Notes under the pieces: generated by a model
The model's database searches: none
What the model was told of the DNA's origin: nothing
The model's input: the letters and a program-made list of their open reading frames with translations, nothing else
Assembly (NCBI GenBank): GCA_024509875.1
Contig: JAMPIV010012278.1
Coordinates: 47,501-111,500 of the forward strand
DNA from: Oreohelix idahoensis
Lineage: Eukaryota > Mollusca > Gastropoda > Stylommatophora > Oreohelicidae
Direction: 5' to 3'
Length of the DNA stretch: 64,000 bases
Shown: piece after piece, positions 1 to 10,707 of the stretch
Layout of the letters: every line of letters starts with the position of its first letter
How positions within the stretch are numbered: position 1 is the stretch's first letter
Made by a program: the position numbers and the translations under genes

Positions 1-430
1 CGCTCTATCTCTTTGCCTCATAGCGTCAAGAACTTCTTGTGTGATCCATGGAGATTTAATTTGCCTTTTCACGCGAATTTCTTTAGTAGGCGCATGCTTA
101 TTAAAAATACTATAAAATATCATTGTCCAATATGCGATGGCGTCATCAGGATCAGGAATTTGAAAAACGTTGGCGAGAGGCGCAGTTCGCAAATCATTCA
201 AAAATAATTCACGGTTGAAATTTTTAAGACTTCTATATTGAAAACTAATGTGTTTATTTTTTGGAGATTTGTACCCATTTTTTGCCCAAGTGCAACATAT
301 GGGATAATGGTCACTCATAGCAATAGTAGGGATGGAGCATTCTATAATATTTTCTGGACAGGTTACATAAATATGATCGATCATTGTGGATGACGTTGTT
401 GTTACTCTGGTAGGTTTGTTGACGATAGGA
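1..430 (-). CDS. LINE ORF2 fragment: end of APE-type endonuclease and linker (partial)
   Basis: The minus strand is open without a stop from about 430 to the window edge (about 140 codons), so both ends are incomplete. The translation begins with the pattern NKPTRVTTTSSTMIDHIYV, followed by AMSDHYPICC. These are the serine-rich strand and the terminal SDH motif of AP-like endonucleases of non-LTR retrotransposons; the histidine of SDH is a catalytic residue. A basic linker (KEIRVKRQIKSPWIT) follows, as is usual before the reverse transcriptase domain. In this orientation RT should lie left of the window. At the right the homology stops at about 430, where another LINE tail begins, so the copy is truncated or interrupted. 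The absence of stops over 430 bp suggests a fairly young copy. The clade (CR1/Jockey-like) is an inference. Confidence 0.8.
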
Positions 431-505
431 CAGTATGGTGCTCTCTCTGGCAAACCTCTACAATCCAAGGTAGAAGAGGAACGACTTAAGTAAATAAGTA
501 AGCTA
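431..505 (+). repeat. 3' end of LINE family C with TAAG tail
   Basis: This short segment matches 33155-33167 joined to 33840-33905, and also 39521-39592. In all copies the plus strand runs from a tatggcgctctctc-like core to gtagaagaggaacgact and ends in irregular TAAG repeats. The longer copy near 33005 suggests it is the last codons of a LINE ORF followed by a TAAG microsatellite tail. Confidence 0.6.
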
Positions 506-2221
506 GTGTTAAAACAATATAATTAAAACCACACCCAAATTACCCGAACCCAAAACGATTATGCCAGTAAGACTAAACTCTCATAAGGAGTTTAGTGTAA
601 TTTTGGGAAGCACTGACCTATAGGACTGACCTGTAGTATCTGTAATTTTTCTAGTGTTACTAATACGTAATCACAAGTAGTATTTGAAACAACATTGCCA
701 ACGATAATACACAGCTTATGTACATTTTGTTCAAAACTATGTTGCATTAAAAAAGAACCACCAGCTCTTCTGCTTTGTGACTGTGCAAGTTGTGGAACAT
801 CACGAGGAGCTTTGGTCCTAGTATAAAGTTGAATAATTAAAATTGTGTGTTAACATACTGAAACACGCTGCATGATGAACAAAAACTGTAAACCAAGCCA
901 GCGTGGTCAGCTGAAGCATGCTGAACCCAGAGAGGAAACAGTTCCTGTATGTCCATTGTCAGCCCTTGGTACTGTCCTGACAGTGATGACCACATAAAAG
1001 GATGATTGAACCATCCAGCCCTGCACATCTTTGTCCATCTTATTAAGGCACCCCAATCTTGACAAATGTGGTATTCATATACCTCCTTTGTTTTTTCCAA
1101 GCCTGGAACAGAAGCATGTGAGAGAACTGTAATGACTCTTGAAGATTTTTTATAAACTTTACATTTGTGATTGAATCGAAAGTGCAATATTTGAAAGTAG
1201 GGTAAAGAAAGAGGGACAGAGCTTCATGTGAATGACACCCATATCTTTAAAGGACAGCCAGGATCTTAAATGGTTTGCTTCTCTTTTTCACACTTGTATG
1301 GCTCCATAAATACTACTTGTCCATGGTAATGGCTACATCCTGGTCAACAGTCTTAGCTGATTGACTAAACTATATAAGTGAAGTAGGCAAAATTCCACTT
1401 AAGGTAACGTTCATACCTAGTATACAATGGTAGAGACAGTGAGCGAGACAGAAGAATCTGAAAAGATCAGCGACACTCGAAGTGAAACGGTATTGTGTGT
1501 AGCATACTGGATGTGTATCTGGGCATTGAAAAGGATAATACCTGGACACCGTTGAAGAGACTGAGGCTTCACCTATCTTAAAAAATGTAATAGATCTACA
1601 ACATACAGGACACATTTCATGGAAAGAGATGAAAACAAATAAAGAATGTAATAGATCTACAACATACAGGACACATCTCATGGAAAGAGATGAAAACAAA
1701 TAAAGAAGTCCCTAACAAGCTAGGAATGAAAAAAAAATAATAATAAATGACATCAGTCAAATGGGATGGAAAGAAAATTACACTGCTCTCAAGTGAAATC
1801 CAGAGTTAGGCCTCTAACCAAGACCCCGGAGCACCTCCCAATGGTGCATCCTGGAAACAGGCAACTTTCGAGCTCCTTGTCCTACGACTAGCCACTTTAA
1901 GCACTGATAACCTTTTTTTTTGATTTTGAGAAGAACGTTTAACAAATTTGATATTTTTAAGTAATAAATTAATTAAATTGCGTGGGACAGGACTAAGTGA
2001 GATTCCAGTTCAGCAATATGTGACTTCATACATAAAAAAATCATAAAAATTAGAATTTTCATTTGTTTGTGGTCAAACATCTTGGATTAATTTTAAACTG
2101 GATATAAGTTTCGATTCCTGGGCTTTTACCTCCAAGTAGAGCTGAAATATTTATGTGAAAGTGCTCAATTTTGATTAATTTTTTGTTCTGGTATTTTATG
2201 GTTTCTATATGTCACAAGACT
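506..2221. other. Unassigned AT-rich sequence
   Basis: I see no convincing gene here. A 116-codon minus-strand frame (837-1187) has no recognisable motif, no splice context and no repeat partner in the window. The only clear structure is the 61-bp duplication listed separately. Confidence 0.5.
1584..1705. repeat. 61-bp tandem duplication
   Basis: Two adjacent copies (1584-1644 and 1645-1705) start with aatgtaatagatctacaaca and differ at about one position (acatttcat versus acatctcat). This is a recent local duplication with no coding role that I can see. Confidence 0.85.
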
Positions 2222-2400
2222 TACTTACTTACTTAGACTCTGGGTCGTCCTCGGGGTCTGGATCCTTGGCTCTTTGTTTCCCATGCTTGTCGTGGTAGCC
2301 GATCTTCTCCCATTCTGCAGACATGGCCAAACCATTTTAGTTGGGACTGTTCTACTTGGGTCTGTAGGGGGTGGCATTTTAGGCCTTGACGTTGTCACAA
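2219..2400 (-). repeat. 3' end of LINE family C, minus strand, with CTTA tail
   Basis: On the plus strand CTTA repeats (2219-2236) lead into gactctgggtcgtcctcggg. Read on the minus strand this matches the plus-strand segment at 33005-33060 (GGGAAAC, AGAGCCAAGGATCCAGA, GACCCAGAGT). It is a 5'-truncated LINE whose microsatellite tail is at the left. The 61- and 72-codon frames here are relics of the LINE ORF or shadows. Confidence 0.6.
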
Positions 2401-2874
2401 GACTTAACAAACAATTATTACATCACATAAGAACTCAACATTGTTTCACAACATTCTTCAGCCAATTTCCTAAAGTATTTCTGCCCAATTAATATGTATG
2501 TCTACTGCCTGTTTTTAAAACATCACTTGTAGAAAAAAACAATTCCTCCATTGTGGGGCCTGGGTAAAACTTGAAAACTGCATGAGTTAGAATGAGATAA
2601 GACAACAAGTAAAGACAGGATGGGACAAGGTGAAAAAAATTATGTCACTTTTGATGCTTCCATGACCATGTAAAGAAAAAAGGTTGAAATTTAAAAAGTG
2701 GAAGTAGAAAAATGATGAAAAACATTTCAGTAAGTACAAAATAATGAATATGAATTAATGAGCTACAGTTTTCCTCATTGCCAGTTTTTATGTCAGTAAT
2801 AGAACTTTAATTAAAATAACAATTTAAAAAAACTAGACTTACATAAATGCATGTTTGTTTAGAATAGAAGGAAT

Positions 2875-2979
2875 GAAGTGATATGACAAGATCAATAATG
2901 TGGAATGATGACAAGAACTGGACAAGTGCGAATGGAACAAGAGATGAGAAGAAGATGCTGGAGATGGGTAGGACACACA
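2875..2979 (+). repeat. LINE family A 3' end, left half (split by LTR element)
   Basis: The sequence up to gggtaggacacaca (2979) is continuous in homology with 21531-21745. Intact copies elsewhere, such as 30430-30780, carry the two halves together (ggtggatagaacatacactgag). The two halves flank the 2980-21530 element, and ACACA is duplicated at the junctions, so this is the pre-insertion site. The family encodes the C-terminal tail of a LINE ORF (pattern WxWxGHTLRKP, then GKRxRGRPxNTWR, best seen on the minus strand at 24604-24807). Confidence 0.85.
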
Positions 2980-3695
2980 TGTTATGTGTAAAATCATAAC
3001 AGGCTCTATCGCACTCGACAGGGTTTGAGTACACATTCCTTGTTGATAAGCGTTGCCCAGACTACCCGGAAATACGTCATATAGTCTCCTGTTTTCGAGC
3101 AGACGATCCTTTACCGGCTTTAGGTCGAAGATTTGATCTTGAAGTCAGCCTCTTTCGCTGTGTATTCTCCGTGTGAGAAAGACGTGTTTTGGACAAGCTC
3201 CAGATAATGTACTCTTGGTACAGAGTTTTATCATTTATATCAGCTAGGTCGTCCTACAGTTGGAGCCTAAGCTTAATGATATTTAAATGGACAAGTCATT
3301 GCTCAAAGGAGAGGAATGTGTGTGGAACTATATATTAAATATATATTTCAGCAATATGCCTCTGACATTGTTTCCGTAGTCTACGTGACGATAGACTGAT
3401 CTTATGGACTGGCTAGAGATTGCCATCAACTATTTTTATGGATGTCTTCATTTAGGAGCTATGTCATGTAATAAACTAAATGTTGTCTAAACGTTAACCA
3501 GGCATAATGGAGTTTTCTACTGTTGAAGACTAGCCTTACGTTTTGAGGACTGTTTAAAAAGTTGGACTGAAAGGCCTAATGAAAATTATACCCTAGACAG
3601 GCTGGACACTAAAATCCAGCTACTGAGGACTCTAAATGAACTCGGAGAGGGAAGATAGATCTAAACCATCTACCAGATGAAATTATCCCTCTACA
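2980..3695 (+). repeat. Left (5') LTR of outer element
   Basis: The LTR starts TGTTATGTGTAAAATCATAACA, containing an imperfect terminal palindrome, and ends CCCTCTACA. It is collinear with 20819-21530, with roughly 20-25 substitutions and a 4-bp indel (tatata) that I could see. A solo LTR at 33168 starts almost identically, so the family has other members here. Confidence 0.9.
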
Positions 3696-3756
3696 ATTAT
3701 GGGGGCCACAAGCCGATGATCGTCTACAATTATGGGGGTCACAAGCCGATGATCGC
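3691..3756 (+). repeat. 33-bp duplication of LTR end plus primer-binding region
   Basis: The unit starting ctacaattatggggg occurs at 3691 and 3724, followed by a partial third start (ctacaatctg, 3757). Each copy holds the last bases of the LTR (CTACA) and the candidate primer-binding site TGGGGGCCACAAGCC, which begins four bases after the LTR. The first seven bases of that site (TGGGGGC) equal the start of the tRNA-Pro site seen in the second gypsy element. Confidence 0.75.
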
Positions 3757-5050
3757 CTACAATCTGATCAAAGATTTTTCGTCAGCATTTTTGCTATGAA
3801 ATCCTGTTTCATCCCGGTTTTTCAAAATGGCGCACCTATCATCTGCTAGAGTCTGAAAAGGCCGGAGGACAATTTTCACTTTACAGTTCTTCATTTCTGC
3901 AAGCTTTTGAAAGAGCAAGTATTCAAGAACATTATACCTGCATCCTTGATGTATGAAATCATAAACTTTTCTGCCGAAGATGGCGTATTTTTTTCTGACA
4001 TCGATGAATCAAGTGAATTTTGAATCGTGTCAGCTGTAGCAACGTGTTAGACCTAGTGAGCGGTCATTTGTCCAGTTATTATCATGCTACAAGTTCCAGT
4101 TTATGCCCGATGAGTGTGAATTGTTATGAAGATGTTGGAACAAAGCAGTGTCCTTTACAAGTCAGATCCTAACCTGGTTTACCTATGGTGTTTTTCATCG
4201 CTTTTGAAGGATGAGGCGATACTATCAGGAGGATCTGTTTGTCTGGCAGAACAGATAAGTACATTTCTAGTTACATACGGTGTTTGAAACCGAGAATGCA
4301 ATTTGCCAGAGTTCTTTTTTCTTTAGAATAGGTATCTTCGTAATTATATGTTTCTGTGTTAATTGTGGGCGGTAGGTGGGACTTGTGTATCTATCAACAC
4401 CGTTTCGACTGATCGATAGATGCATGAGCGTTTCAATAGGGGTTGGAGTGTGATTGTTTCAAATAGTGGGGCCGGCTTTACAATGCTGTGTGAATCTGCT
4501 GCTATTGAAATAATCATGACCTGTGATCGTTAGTTATTAAGTACTGTTAAGTGTCAAATTTATAGTTGTAGTCCAGTCCTATATATAATTTTTTCTTCAG
4601 TTTTCTCCATTATTGTTCGTGAAATTGTACACCTTACTTGACTATCCTTTATTTAATACATGTCATTAATGTTGTAAAAATCGTACTGTATTGTCATAAG
4701 TGTGAATAGAGCTACATTTTAATTAATTGTTCCATAATTCATATATTTCTGCCTAAGTTTTTTATTTGAATTTGCTTCTTTTAGCTCTAATTACTGTATT
4801 CTGTCTTCTTGTTTGTGCATTTTTTTTCATGCTCCATAAGCTATAACATCCATAGTATTATCCACTGTTACATAAAGTTGGGTGATTTTGTAATGAACTT
4901 GGTTGATTTTGAAGTGAAGTTAGGTGATTGTGAAATACACTTGGGTGATTTTGAAGTGTTGAGATAAGTGTTGAATACATTACTCACATAGTATTTATAT
5001 TATATTTAAAGTATTAGTGGACCATGTTTTGTCACTATAATTGAGAAGTA
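3757..5050 (+). other. Long 5' leader of outer element
   Basis: About 1.3 kb of AT-rich sequence separates the primer site from the first ATG of the long ORF, with no open frame of note. Near its end (about 4875-4965) there are three or four degenerate copies of a roughly 25-30-bp unit with the core ttgggtgattttgaagtg. Confidence 0.6.
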
Positions 5051-6580
5051 ATGTCTGCCATTGAGTATTTTCTCAGGCAAGGAAACGAGTCTGGGTTACA
5101 AGGACTAGCTCTTCAAAAATTTATTATGGAAAATTTGGAGGAGGTAGAGATTGAAGGAGGTGATGAGTTCTCAATGGAAGGAAAATGGTATTGGAAGGAA
5201 AATAAGTTGTTGGGAATCATTGATGAGGAGGTGAGAGCATTAAAATCCCAATCAAATGTGGATAGATCTAATTTTAGACCATTACAAGATGATTCTTCAA
5301 AGTGTAAGGAGTCCTTAGATACTGCCTTGAGAGAGAATAAAGTTTTGAACTCTGAGGTTCTGTTACTGCAAGATAATATTGCAGCATGTCAGAGTAAAAT
5401 TTCTAAAATCAGTGATGACTGTGTTGATAAAATCACTGCTATTAAAGATAAGTTTTATAAAGCAAAAGAGGCTTTGGAAGCCAAAATTCAAGCACAAGTT
5501 GCTCAAATTCGTGGTCTTAGGATTCAAGTCACTATACTTCAGCCACAAATGGAGAAGCCAAATATAAGGAAATTGAAGAAAATGGCAACAAAAAAGAGAG
5601 CCATGTTGGAGGCAAAGTTTGAAAGTAAAGTGGCAGAACGTGATATTGAGATTCAAAAATTAAAATGTCTTCAGGGTCAACAACAATATTTGACTTAGAA
5701 TGAGGTGGCTACTTCTAAGAAACTGCTCATTGAAGAGAAGAGTAAAATTTTAAAGCTTGATAAGGTTAATAAGAGGCAGAGTGAAGAAATTGCACTCAAA
5801 GATATAGAAATTGCTAAATCTAGAAGGAGAGTGGATGGTTTACTTGATGTTGTGCTAAACAACAATTTATTGTCAAACACTAGTTATGTGAACACTAGTG
5901 TACAAAATGTCAAGGCCACTAAAGGTGATAAGATCAGGTCATCACATCAGGAAAGAGTGAAGAGATCATGTCGAGGCAGGTACAACTTCCCTCGACATCA
6001 CTCTCATACCAGTGATTCTACTCACATTAATACTGCCTCTTCTGAGAGTAAGTCATGGCGATATGCCAACAGCAGTATAAACAGTATGAAAAATGATTTA
6101 ACAATTCGTCCTTTGTCCACAAGGAAAACTGTATCCCTTAAACAACAGAATGAGGTTGCATCTGGGCCTGAGAAGGCTAGCATCAATGCTAAAAATATTA
6201 CACACGGGCAGAACCTCAGTCGTAAAACGACAGATCAGTGTATTCAAGGTGGTCCTAACATGACTGATGTTGTTCATGTTGGTTCCATTTATTTTGATGA
6301 GGATCGTTATGCCCAGCTGTGTTTTCAAAAGATAGTTAATGCTGAGGTGGATACTGTACATCCTCCTCTTTGTAAACTACATGCTAACAGTTTATCTACT
6401 CTTAAGAGTATAGATAATGTATTAAAGAATGACACTAGGTTTGCTGCTAGTGGTCATAATGCTACTCTTAATGCTGATGTTACAGATGTTAAACACTTAA
6501 ATAGTTCTACTGATACCAGGACATCTGAAAAAAAAATGCATAACTATGCCTGTCAGATTGTCTGCAACGACATGCTATAA
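5051..6580 (+). CDS. Gag-like coiled-coil protein of outer element, one internal TAG
   Basis: Two consecutive frames (5051-5698 and 5699-6580) are in the same register, separated only by a TAG at 5696-5698. The original ORF was therefore about 509 codons. The start ATG at 5051 gives MSAIEYFLRQG. Gypsy-1 Gag begins MSTLEYFITQG, so the N-terminus looks Gmr1-Gag related. Residues 70-280 are rich in K, E, L, I and A with heptad-like spacing, consistent with a long coiled coil. The following 200 residues are low-complexity Ser/Asn/His/Thr-rich, without a CCHC knuckle. The 3' end runs into a nine-A tract near 6530, after which the frame changes. The function is presumably a structural or RNA-packaging protein (inferred). 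The TAG could be a mutation or a programmed readthrough site; I favour mutation. Confidence 0.7.
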
Positions 6581-6836
6581 ACCTGTAGGTTGGAATAGAA
6601 GGAGATGTCATACTCAGTCTAGTCAGTATGATATAGCCTATAATAAAGATAGGACATCTTTGAGAAATAATAATGTCCATGGTTATCAAATGAATAGAGG
6701 TGCATATCCATGCAACGTGGTAGTGCGAAATCTGCCACTAGATACGACATGGCAGGCACTAGGTGAATTTTTTCAATTCACTGCGGACGTAAAATATGTA
6801 CGTCTGTTACCTCTCAAGAATGTCAATGTTAGATAA
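6546..6836 (+). CDS. RRM-like C-terminal part of the outer element ORF (after a frameshift)
   Basis: The frame continues from the previous ORF after a +1 change that coincides with an A-run at about 6528-6536. Near the end the translation reads YPCNVVVRNLPLDTTWQAL followed by GEFFQFTADVKYVRLLP. This matches the first half of an RNA recognition motif: beta-1/RNP2 (VVVRNL), helix (TTWQALGEFF) and beta-2 (VKYVRLLP), as in hnRNP M-type RRMs. The expected RNP1 strand would fall just after the TAA at 6836. A possible remnant (KHFCIFIHI) is in the next frame at about 6840. RRMs are known in ORF1 proteins of some LINEs but are not a standard part of LTR-element Gag. The RRM call rests on pattern only. 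Confidence 0.55.
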   Translation: MPVRLSATTCYKPVGWNRRRCHTQSSQYDIAYNKDRTSLRNNNVHGYQMNRGAYPCNVVVRNLPLDTTWQALGEFFQFTADVKYVRLLPLKNVNVR

Positions 6837-8816
6837 GCACTTCTGTATTTTTATTCACATAGATTGTAATGCTGTTGTGTATCGTGTTAGTATTCCTCCA
6901 TTTCAAAATGATTATGAATATGGTATGAACATGTCAAACAACACTAATTCTTCTGACTATAGTGTTCTATTTCAGCTGGAGGTAGTTTTGTGTGAACTAC
7001 TAGATTATGTATATATGACTATTATCCCATTGCAGGGGTGTTTTACATACTCAGTGGGTTACAAGCATGTCTATGGTATGGGTGTGCTCCATACCAGGTT
7101 TTGGGATTATTTTATGAAATGTCCCTGGACAGTGTAGATGTACTAATTATAATATTATGAAGTAGGAGTTGAAACGACATGCCTAGATAAGTACTACCAG
7201 GGCAATGGCTCTTAAGCAGGTACATGCTCAATTGCATGGTGATTAAGAATGAGAATGTTCAAAGGAATATAGCTTCCTTACATCAATGAAGACTCGATTG
7301 ATGATTGCCAGTCTGATGATCAATCATCAGGTGGCTTATTTTGTCTCGATTAATTCACTGGGTGTTGGTATTGACTCCACCATATCCAGTTTATAATTTA
7401 TAATACCCACAGTACGGAGGTTATGTTATCCATGTTTGGTGATAACAATGATGCTCATGTGAGACCTTACACATCTAATATTAATGATGTTGTACTAGAT
7501 AGTGTTGATGTCGGAAGGGGTCTTGTGTTAAATATGATTTGTTGGTGTAGTATTCAGTCCAAATATTGATTTGGCTGGTTCGTGTTCGTTTGGCAATTGT
7601 ATTGCTAATATATAATTTTCTTCCTCCTAGAAAGTAATATCATGGATATTAATATTTTGCCATTATGTTCTTTCAGATACTCACATCCCATGATCTCATG
7701 CGGATCGTACTAGCCACCTCATTGAGGAGTGTGGAGTTTTTAATGGAATTTTCTTTCATTTTCAGGTGTTACAGATCATTGTTCACTTTTTGCGTAATAA
7801 GTGTTTACATATTCCTTTCCAGATACATCCATATTCTTTGATTAATGATGGTGTAGGTAGATTACACTCATCTATATACTATACTGAGACTATATCTTTG
7901 TATTTTCTGTGTGGTAGGGAATATCTACTACTACCTTTAGTCGCAGCAAGCGACAGATTCTCTCTGTTCCTTATAACTATATTACATATATTGATGATAG
8001 TGTTTTTCATATATGTAAGAGGAACATGTTATCCGATGTTATTCATTTTTGAATACCTTACGTCTTTGGTATCTTACAACTTAACTTTCTAAAACCAGAA
8101 TAAGAGTTATAAATATCTCTTTTCTTGTTCTCGAGGTGTAAAGTACTCGTGTTACAAACCCAATAGCAGCAGGAGCATCATGGGTGCTCCAGCCATATGA
8201 TTATAGCTTGGAATCAATCAAAGGGAGTCTCAAGTTCCTCGCGGATGTCCATTCAAGATATGTCAAGAACAACACATCATCTATTAATGCAACAATTCAG
8301 ATGATAAACGTGATTTATTGTGATCAGTCATGTTCATTCAGCGATCAAGTGCTTACAACATTTCGCAGATTGTACTTTTCTCACAGTGGTGTTACATCAA
8401 TGCGACCCGCACAGCCACATGATGATGCTTACTGACAGATCACTTCAGGTCGTGTGAGATATCTTTTTACTCTAGACATTGCATAGACACGGCATACATC
8501 AATCTTTAGATACACATATCAACTACAGGTTGTCAAGAAAGGGATTTGTACAAACGGTTCCAGTCATTCAATTCGGAACAGTTTTGAAATTACACTCAGT
8601 GACATTCAAATAAAGTTATATGGTATTGGCACAGGAGATAACAGGTAAATTGGAACTCATACCAAGATTTCAAGGGAGTTAACCATGAAATCTTATAAGC
8701 ATCTTGTCTTCGTGATTTCGCTTCAAGGTTTGCGAACTTATGAAATTTGTGTCTGATCCTATTTAAGAAACAACAATCATGGACACATTCAAGATACAAT
8801 TTCTACATGAAACTTT
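6837..8816 (+). pseudogene. Decayed downstream coding region of outer element
   Basis: Open frames are short and shift often (6796-7137, 7766-8092, 8184-8435), all on the plus strand. Isolated patterns look coding, for example GDNNDAHV near 7440 and GVTDHCSLF near 7770. They faintly recall the GDFNAH and SDH motifs of AP-like endonucleases, but they are not collinear in one frame. The 83-codon frame 8184-8435 has no known motif. I see no reverse transcriptase YxDD box in context, no RNase H and no integrase zinc finger or catalytic triad. Confidence 0.45.
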
Positions 8817-8827
8817 AAGCACGATAT

Positions 8828-10494
8828 TCTTCTTCTTCTTCTTGCGATCGCATCTTTGATGTTTACACCGTCAGACGAGTTCTCATGATGAATTCGACTG
8901 TTGTTTGAAGTTCCTCTTTAGCTCCATATAGCTTTGAGTTTAATGTTGAGTCATTGGGCCAGTATATCTTTCTTAACTGGTGATAAAGTCCTCTATTTAT
9001 TCCAGTTAGTGATATCCACCAAAAGATAAATATAAGTGGATGGAAGCAGACATCATCATCATCAGTTGATAAGATCTCTATGGTGTTGTTTGCTCCACTG
9101 TAGTGTATGGAATGTCAACTTGACCTACGCAGTGGTGTGTAGACATGGATTGAGTGTATAATGTGCGAATGATAATAAGGGTTCGTGGTGTTGACAAATG
9201 TTCTTTTCTCACACTCATGTATGGCTGGAAGTCATCGACACCAACGACTGTGTACCTTTACTAAAGTTTAACTGGACGTACACACTCGACAGCACAGATA
9301 GTGACAAATCACAGGTTGGCATAATACATCATAGTACAGTGGATAAATGGTCTTGCAATGTTACATGGGCACTCATGTAGAATAATTGTATAATGGACTG
9401 TCAGTAGCCAAGCACTCAGTATCGCCCATACATATATATCAACTGACTTCACTGACTGAGCACGTCAGCTTATAAATAATATAATAATATTGAACCGCTA
9501 GCAATGGGTTCTCATGTGTAGCAGTGATCTCTGGACTAATCAAGCGATAATACGGGCATCCCTTTTCTCTTCTTGAAAGTCACTACATGTTTTGGTTCCA
9601 AGATGGCTTCACTCGTGAGCTGTCACTCACGTTTGGATACAGATAATGAATCTGTCCTAAAGTTAGTCATTCATTAAATCTTTCATTGCTCTGTAGATTT
9701 GGTCATGAACAATTGACTGCATTCTACAGGGTATAGTGCTGCTAGGAATCGAAGTCGTTTTCATCGAGTCAAATATATTCTCTTAGACATTCAAATCGTA
9801 CCTATCGAAAATGGTGGCTTCGTACGAGAGTTCATAAGAGTATCTTTTATTACCTTGGTATCAGAAATATGATTCTGCCATTCCTTGGCAATACGAATAA
9901 ACACTGGGGTAAAGCATACACGATAGGTCTAGACGACTATCACTTTCCCCACAAATACTGAGATCACTTTTTCCCCGGCGACAAGCCGACATAGAAAACA
10001 CAGTCCCTATCAGGACGAAGCCAAATCACACCACACTCTAGCGACACATCCGCCGAATAGCCTTTGACCTCTCTAGAGACAACAGAACATATAGTTCGAC
10101 TTAGATATGTAAAGATATACAGATATAAGACAGACTAGTCCTACTCAGACAAACAATACACATAAATTCAGGCCATAGATATTCTGAAGCAAGAACAATC
10201 TATTACTACCCAAACAAAGAATAAATCGCAGAAAACTGGATTTATCCGCGGAGTTCGATCGAAAGAGCCGACACAACTTTCAAGGGAAGTAACTCAATAA
10301 TGACTTTTCCTTAAGCACTATTTTGTTTACAAAATATTTGCGAACATAACAAGTATACCAATGTATAATATTGTAAGATATCAAAGACTGCACGTAACAA
10401 CTGGTCATACAGAGGACAATCCTGTAGAACATGCTCAGCAGTTTGTTCGTTTAATCCACATGTGCACAGTGGTGAAGCAGACAATCGTAGCTTG
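8828..10494 (-). mobile_element. 5'-truncated Jockey-like LINE 3' end, split by a solo LTR
   Basis: The minus strand carries the LINE tail in two parts. Part one is 10494 down to 10400 (pattern CTCGLNEQTAEHVLQDCPLY). Part two is 8980 down to 8828 (pattern LNSKLYGAKEELQTTVEFI, then a stop), followed by a GAA-repeat tail. The same tail occurs on the plus strand at 60385-60745. An 11-bp target duplication AAGCACGATAT flanks it (8817-8827 and 10495-10505). The Cys/His cluster is the usual zinc-knuckle-like end of this LINE type. Confidence 0.85.
8981..10399 (-). mobile_element. Solo LTR of the gypsy-1 family
   Basis: This 1419-bp copy starts TGATAAAGTCCTC and ends GCACGTAACA, exactly like the gypsy-1 LTRs. 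It is flanked by a 5-bp target duplication ACTGG (8976-8980 and 10400-10404). No internal gypsy sequence is present, so it is a product of LTR-LTR recombination. It differs from the gypsy-1 LTRs by two internal replaced or missing blocks (after about 9040 and near 9480), so it belongs to a slightly different subfamily. The short frame inside it (9198-9380) recurs in the other LTRs and is not treated as a gene. Confidence 0.92.
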
Positions 10495-10505
10495 AAGCAC
10501 GATAT

Positions 10506-10707
10506 GATTGTGTGCACTTAATGAACCTGACTTTATGGAAATTATAGTTTTTTTCCTTACAGGAGGGGAAAAGACATATTGACTAACCATATTAATTGAC
10601 TTTTCAACACAAAAGAATACTACTTTGACACTTATGTGTTAGACATTACAGCGCTTTGTACGTTATTATAAGATTAATTCGTGATTCGTTGATCATATTA
10701 TGTATAT
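10506..10707 (+). other. Outer-element sequence between the two nested insertions
   Basis: About 200 bp of AT-rich outer-element DNA lies between the LINE target duplication and the gypsy target duplication TATAT (10703-10707). It continues after the gypsy at 20303. Confidence 0.7.

Noticed and set aside
837..1187. A 116-codon minus-strand frame
   Set aside because: No recognisable motif and no supporting context; likely chance.
6098..6361. Minus-strand frames opposite the outer element ORF
   Set aside because: They are antisense shadows of the 5051-6580 frame.
9198..9380. A frame starting MFFSHTHVWLEVIDT repeated three times (also 11004 and 19018)
   Set aside because: It lies inside LTR copies of one family, so its conservation reflects recent common descent of the LTRs. 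It has no domain and is short.
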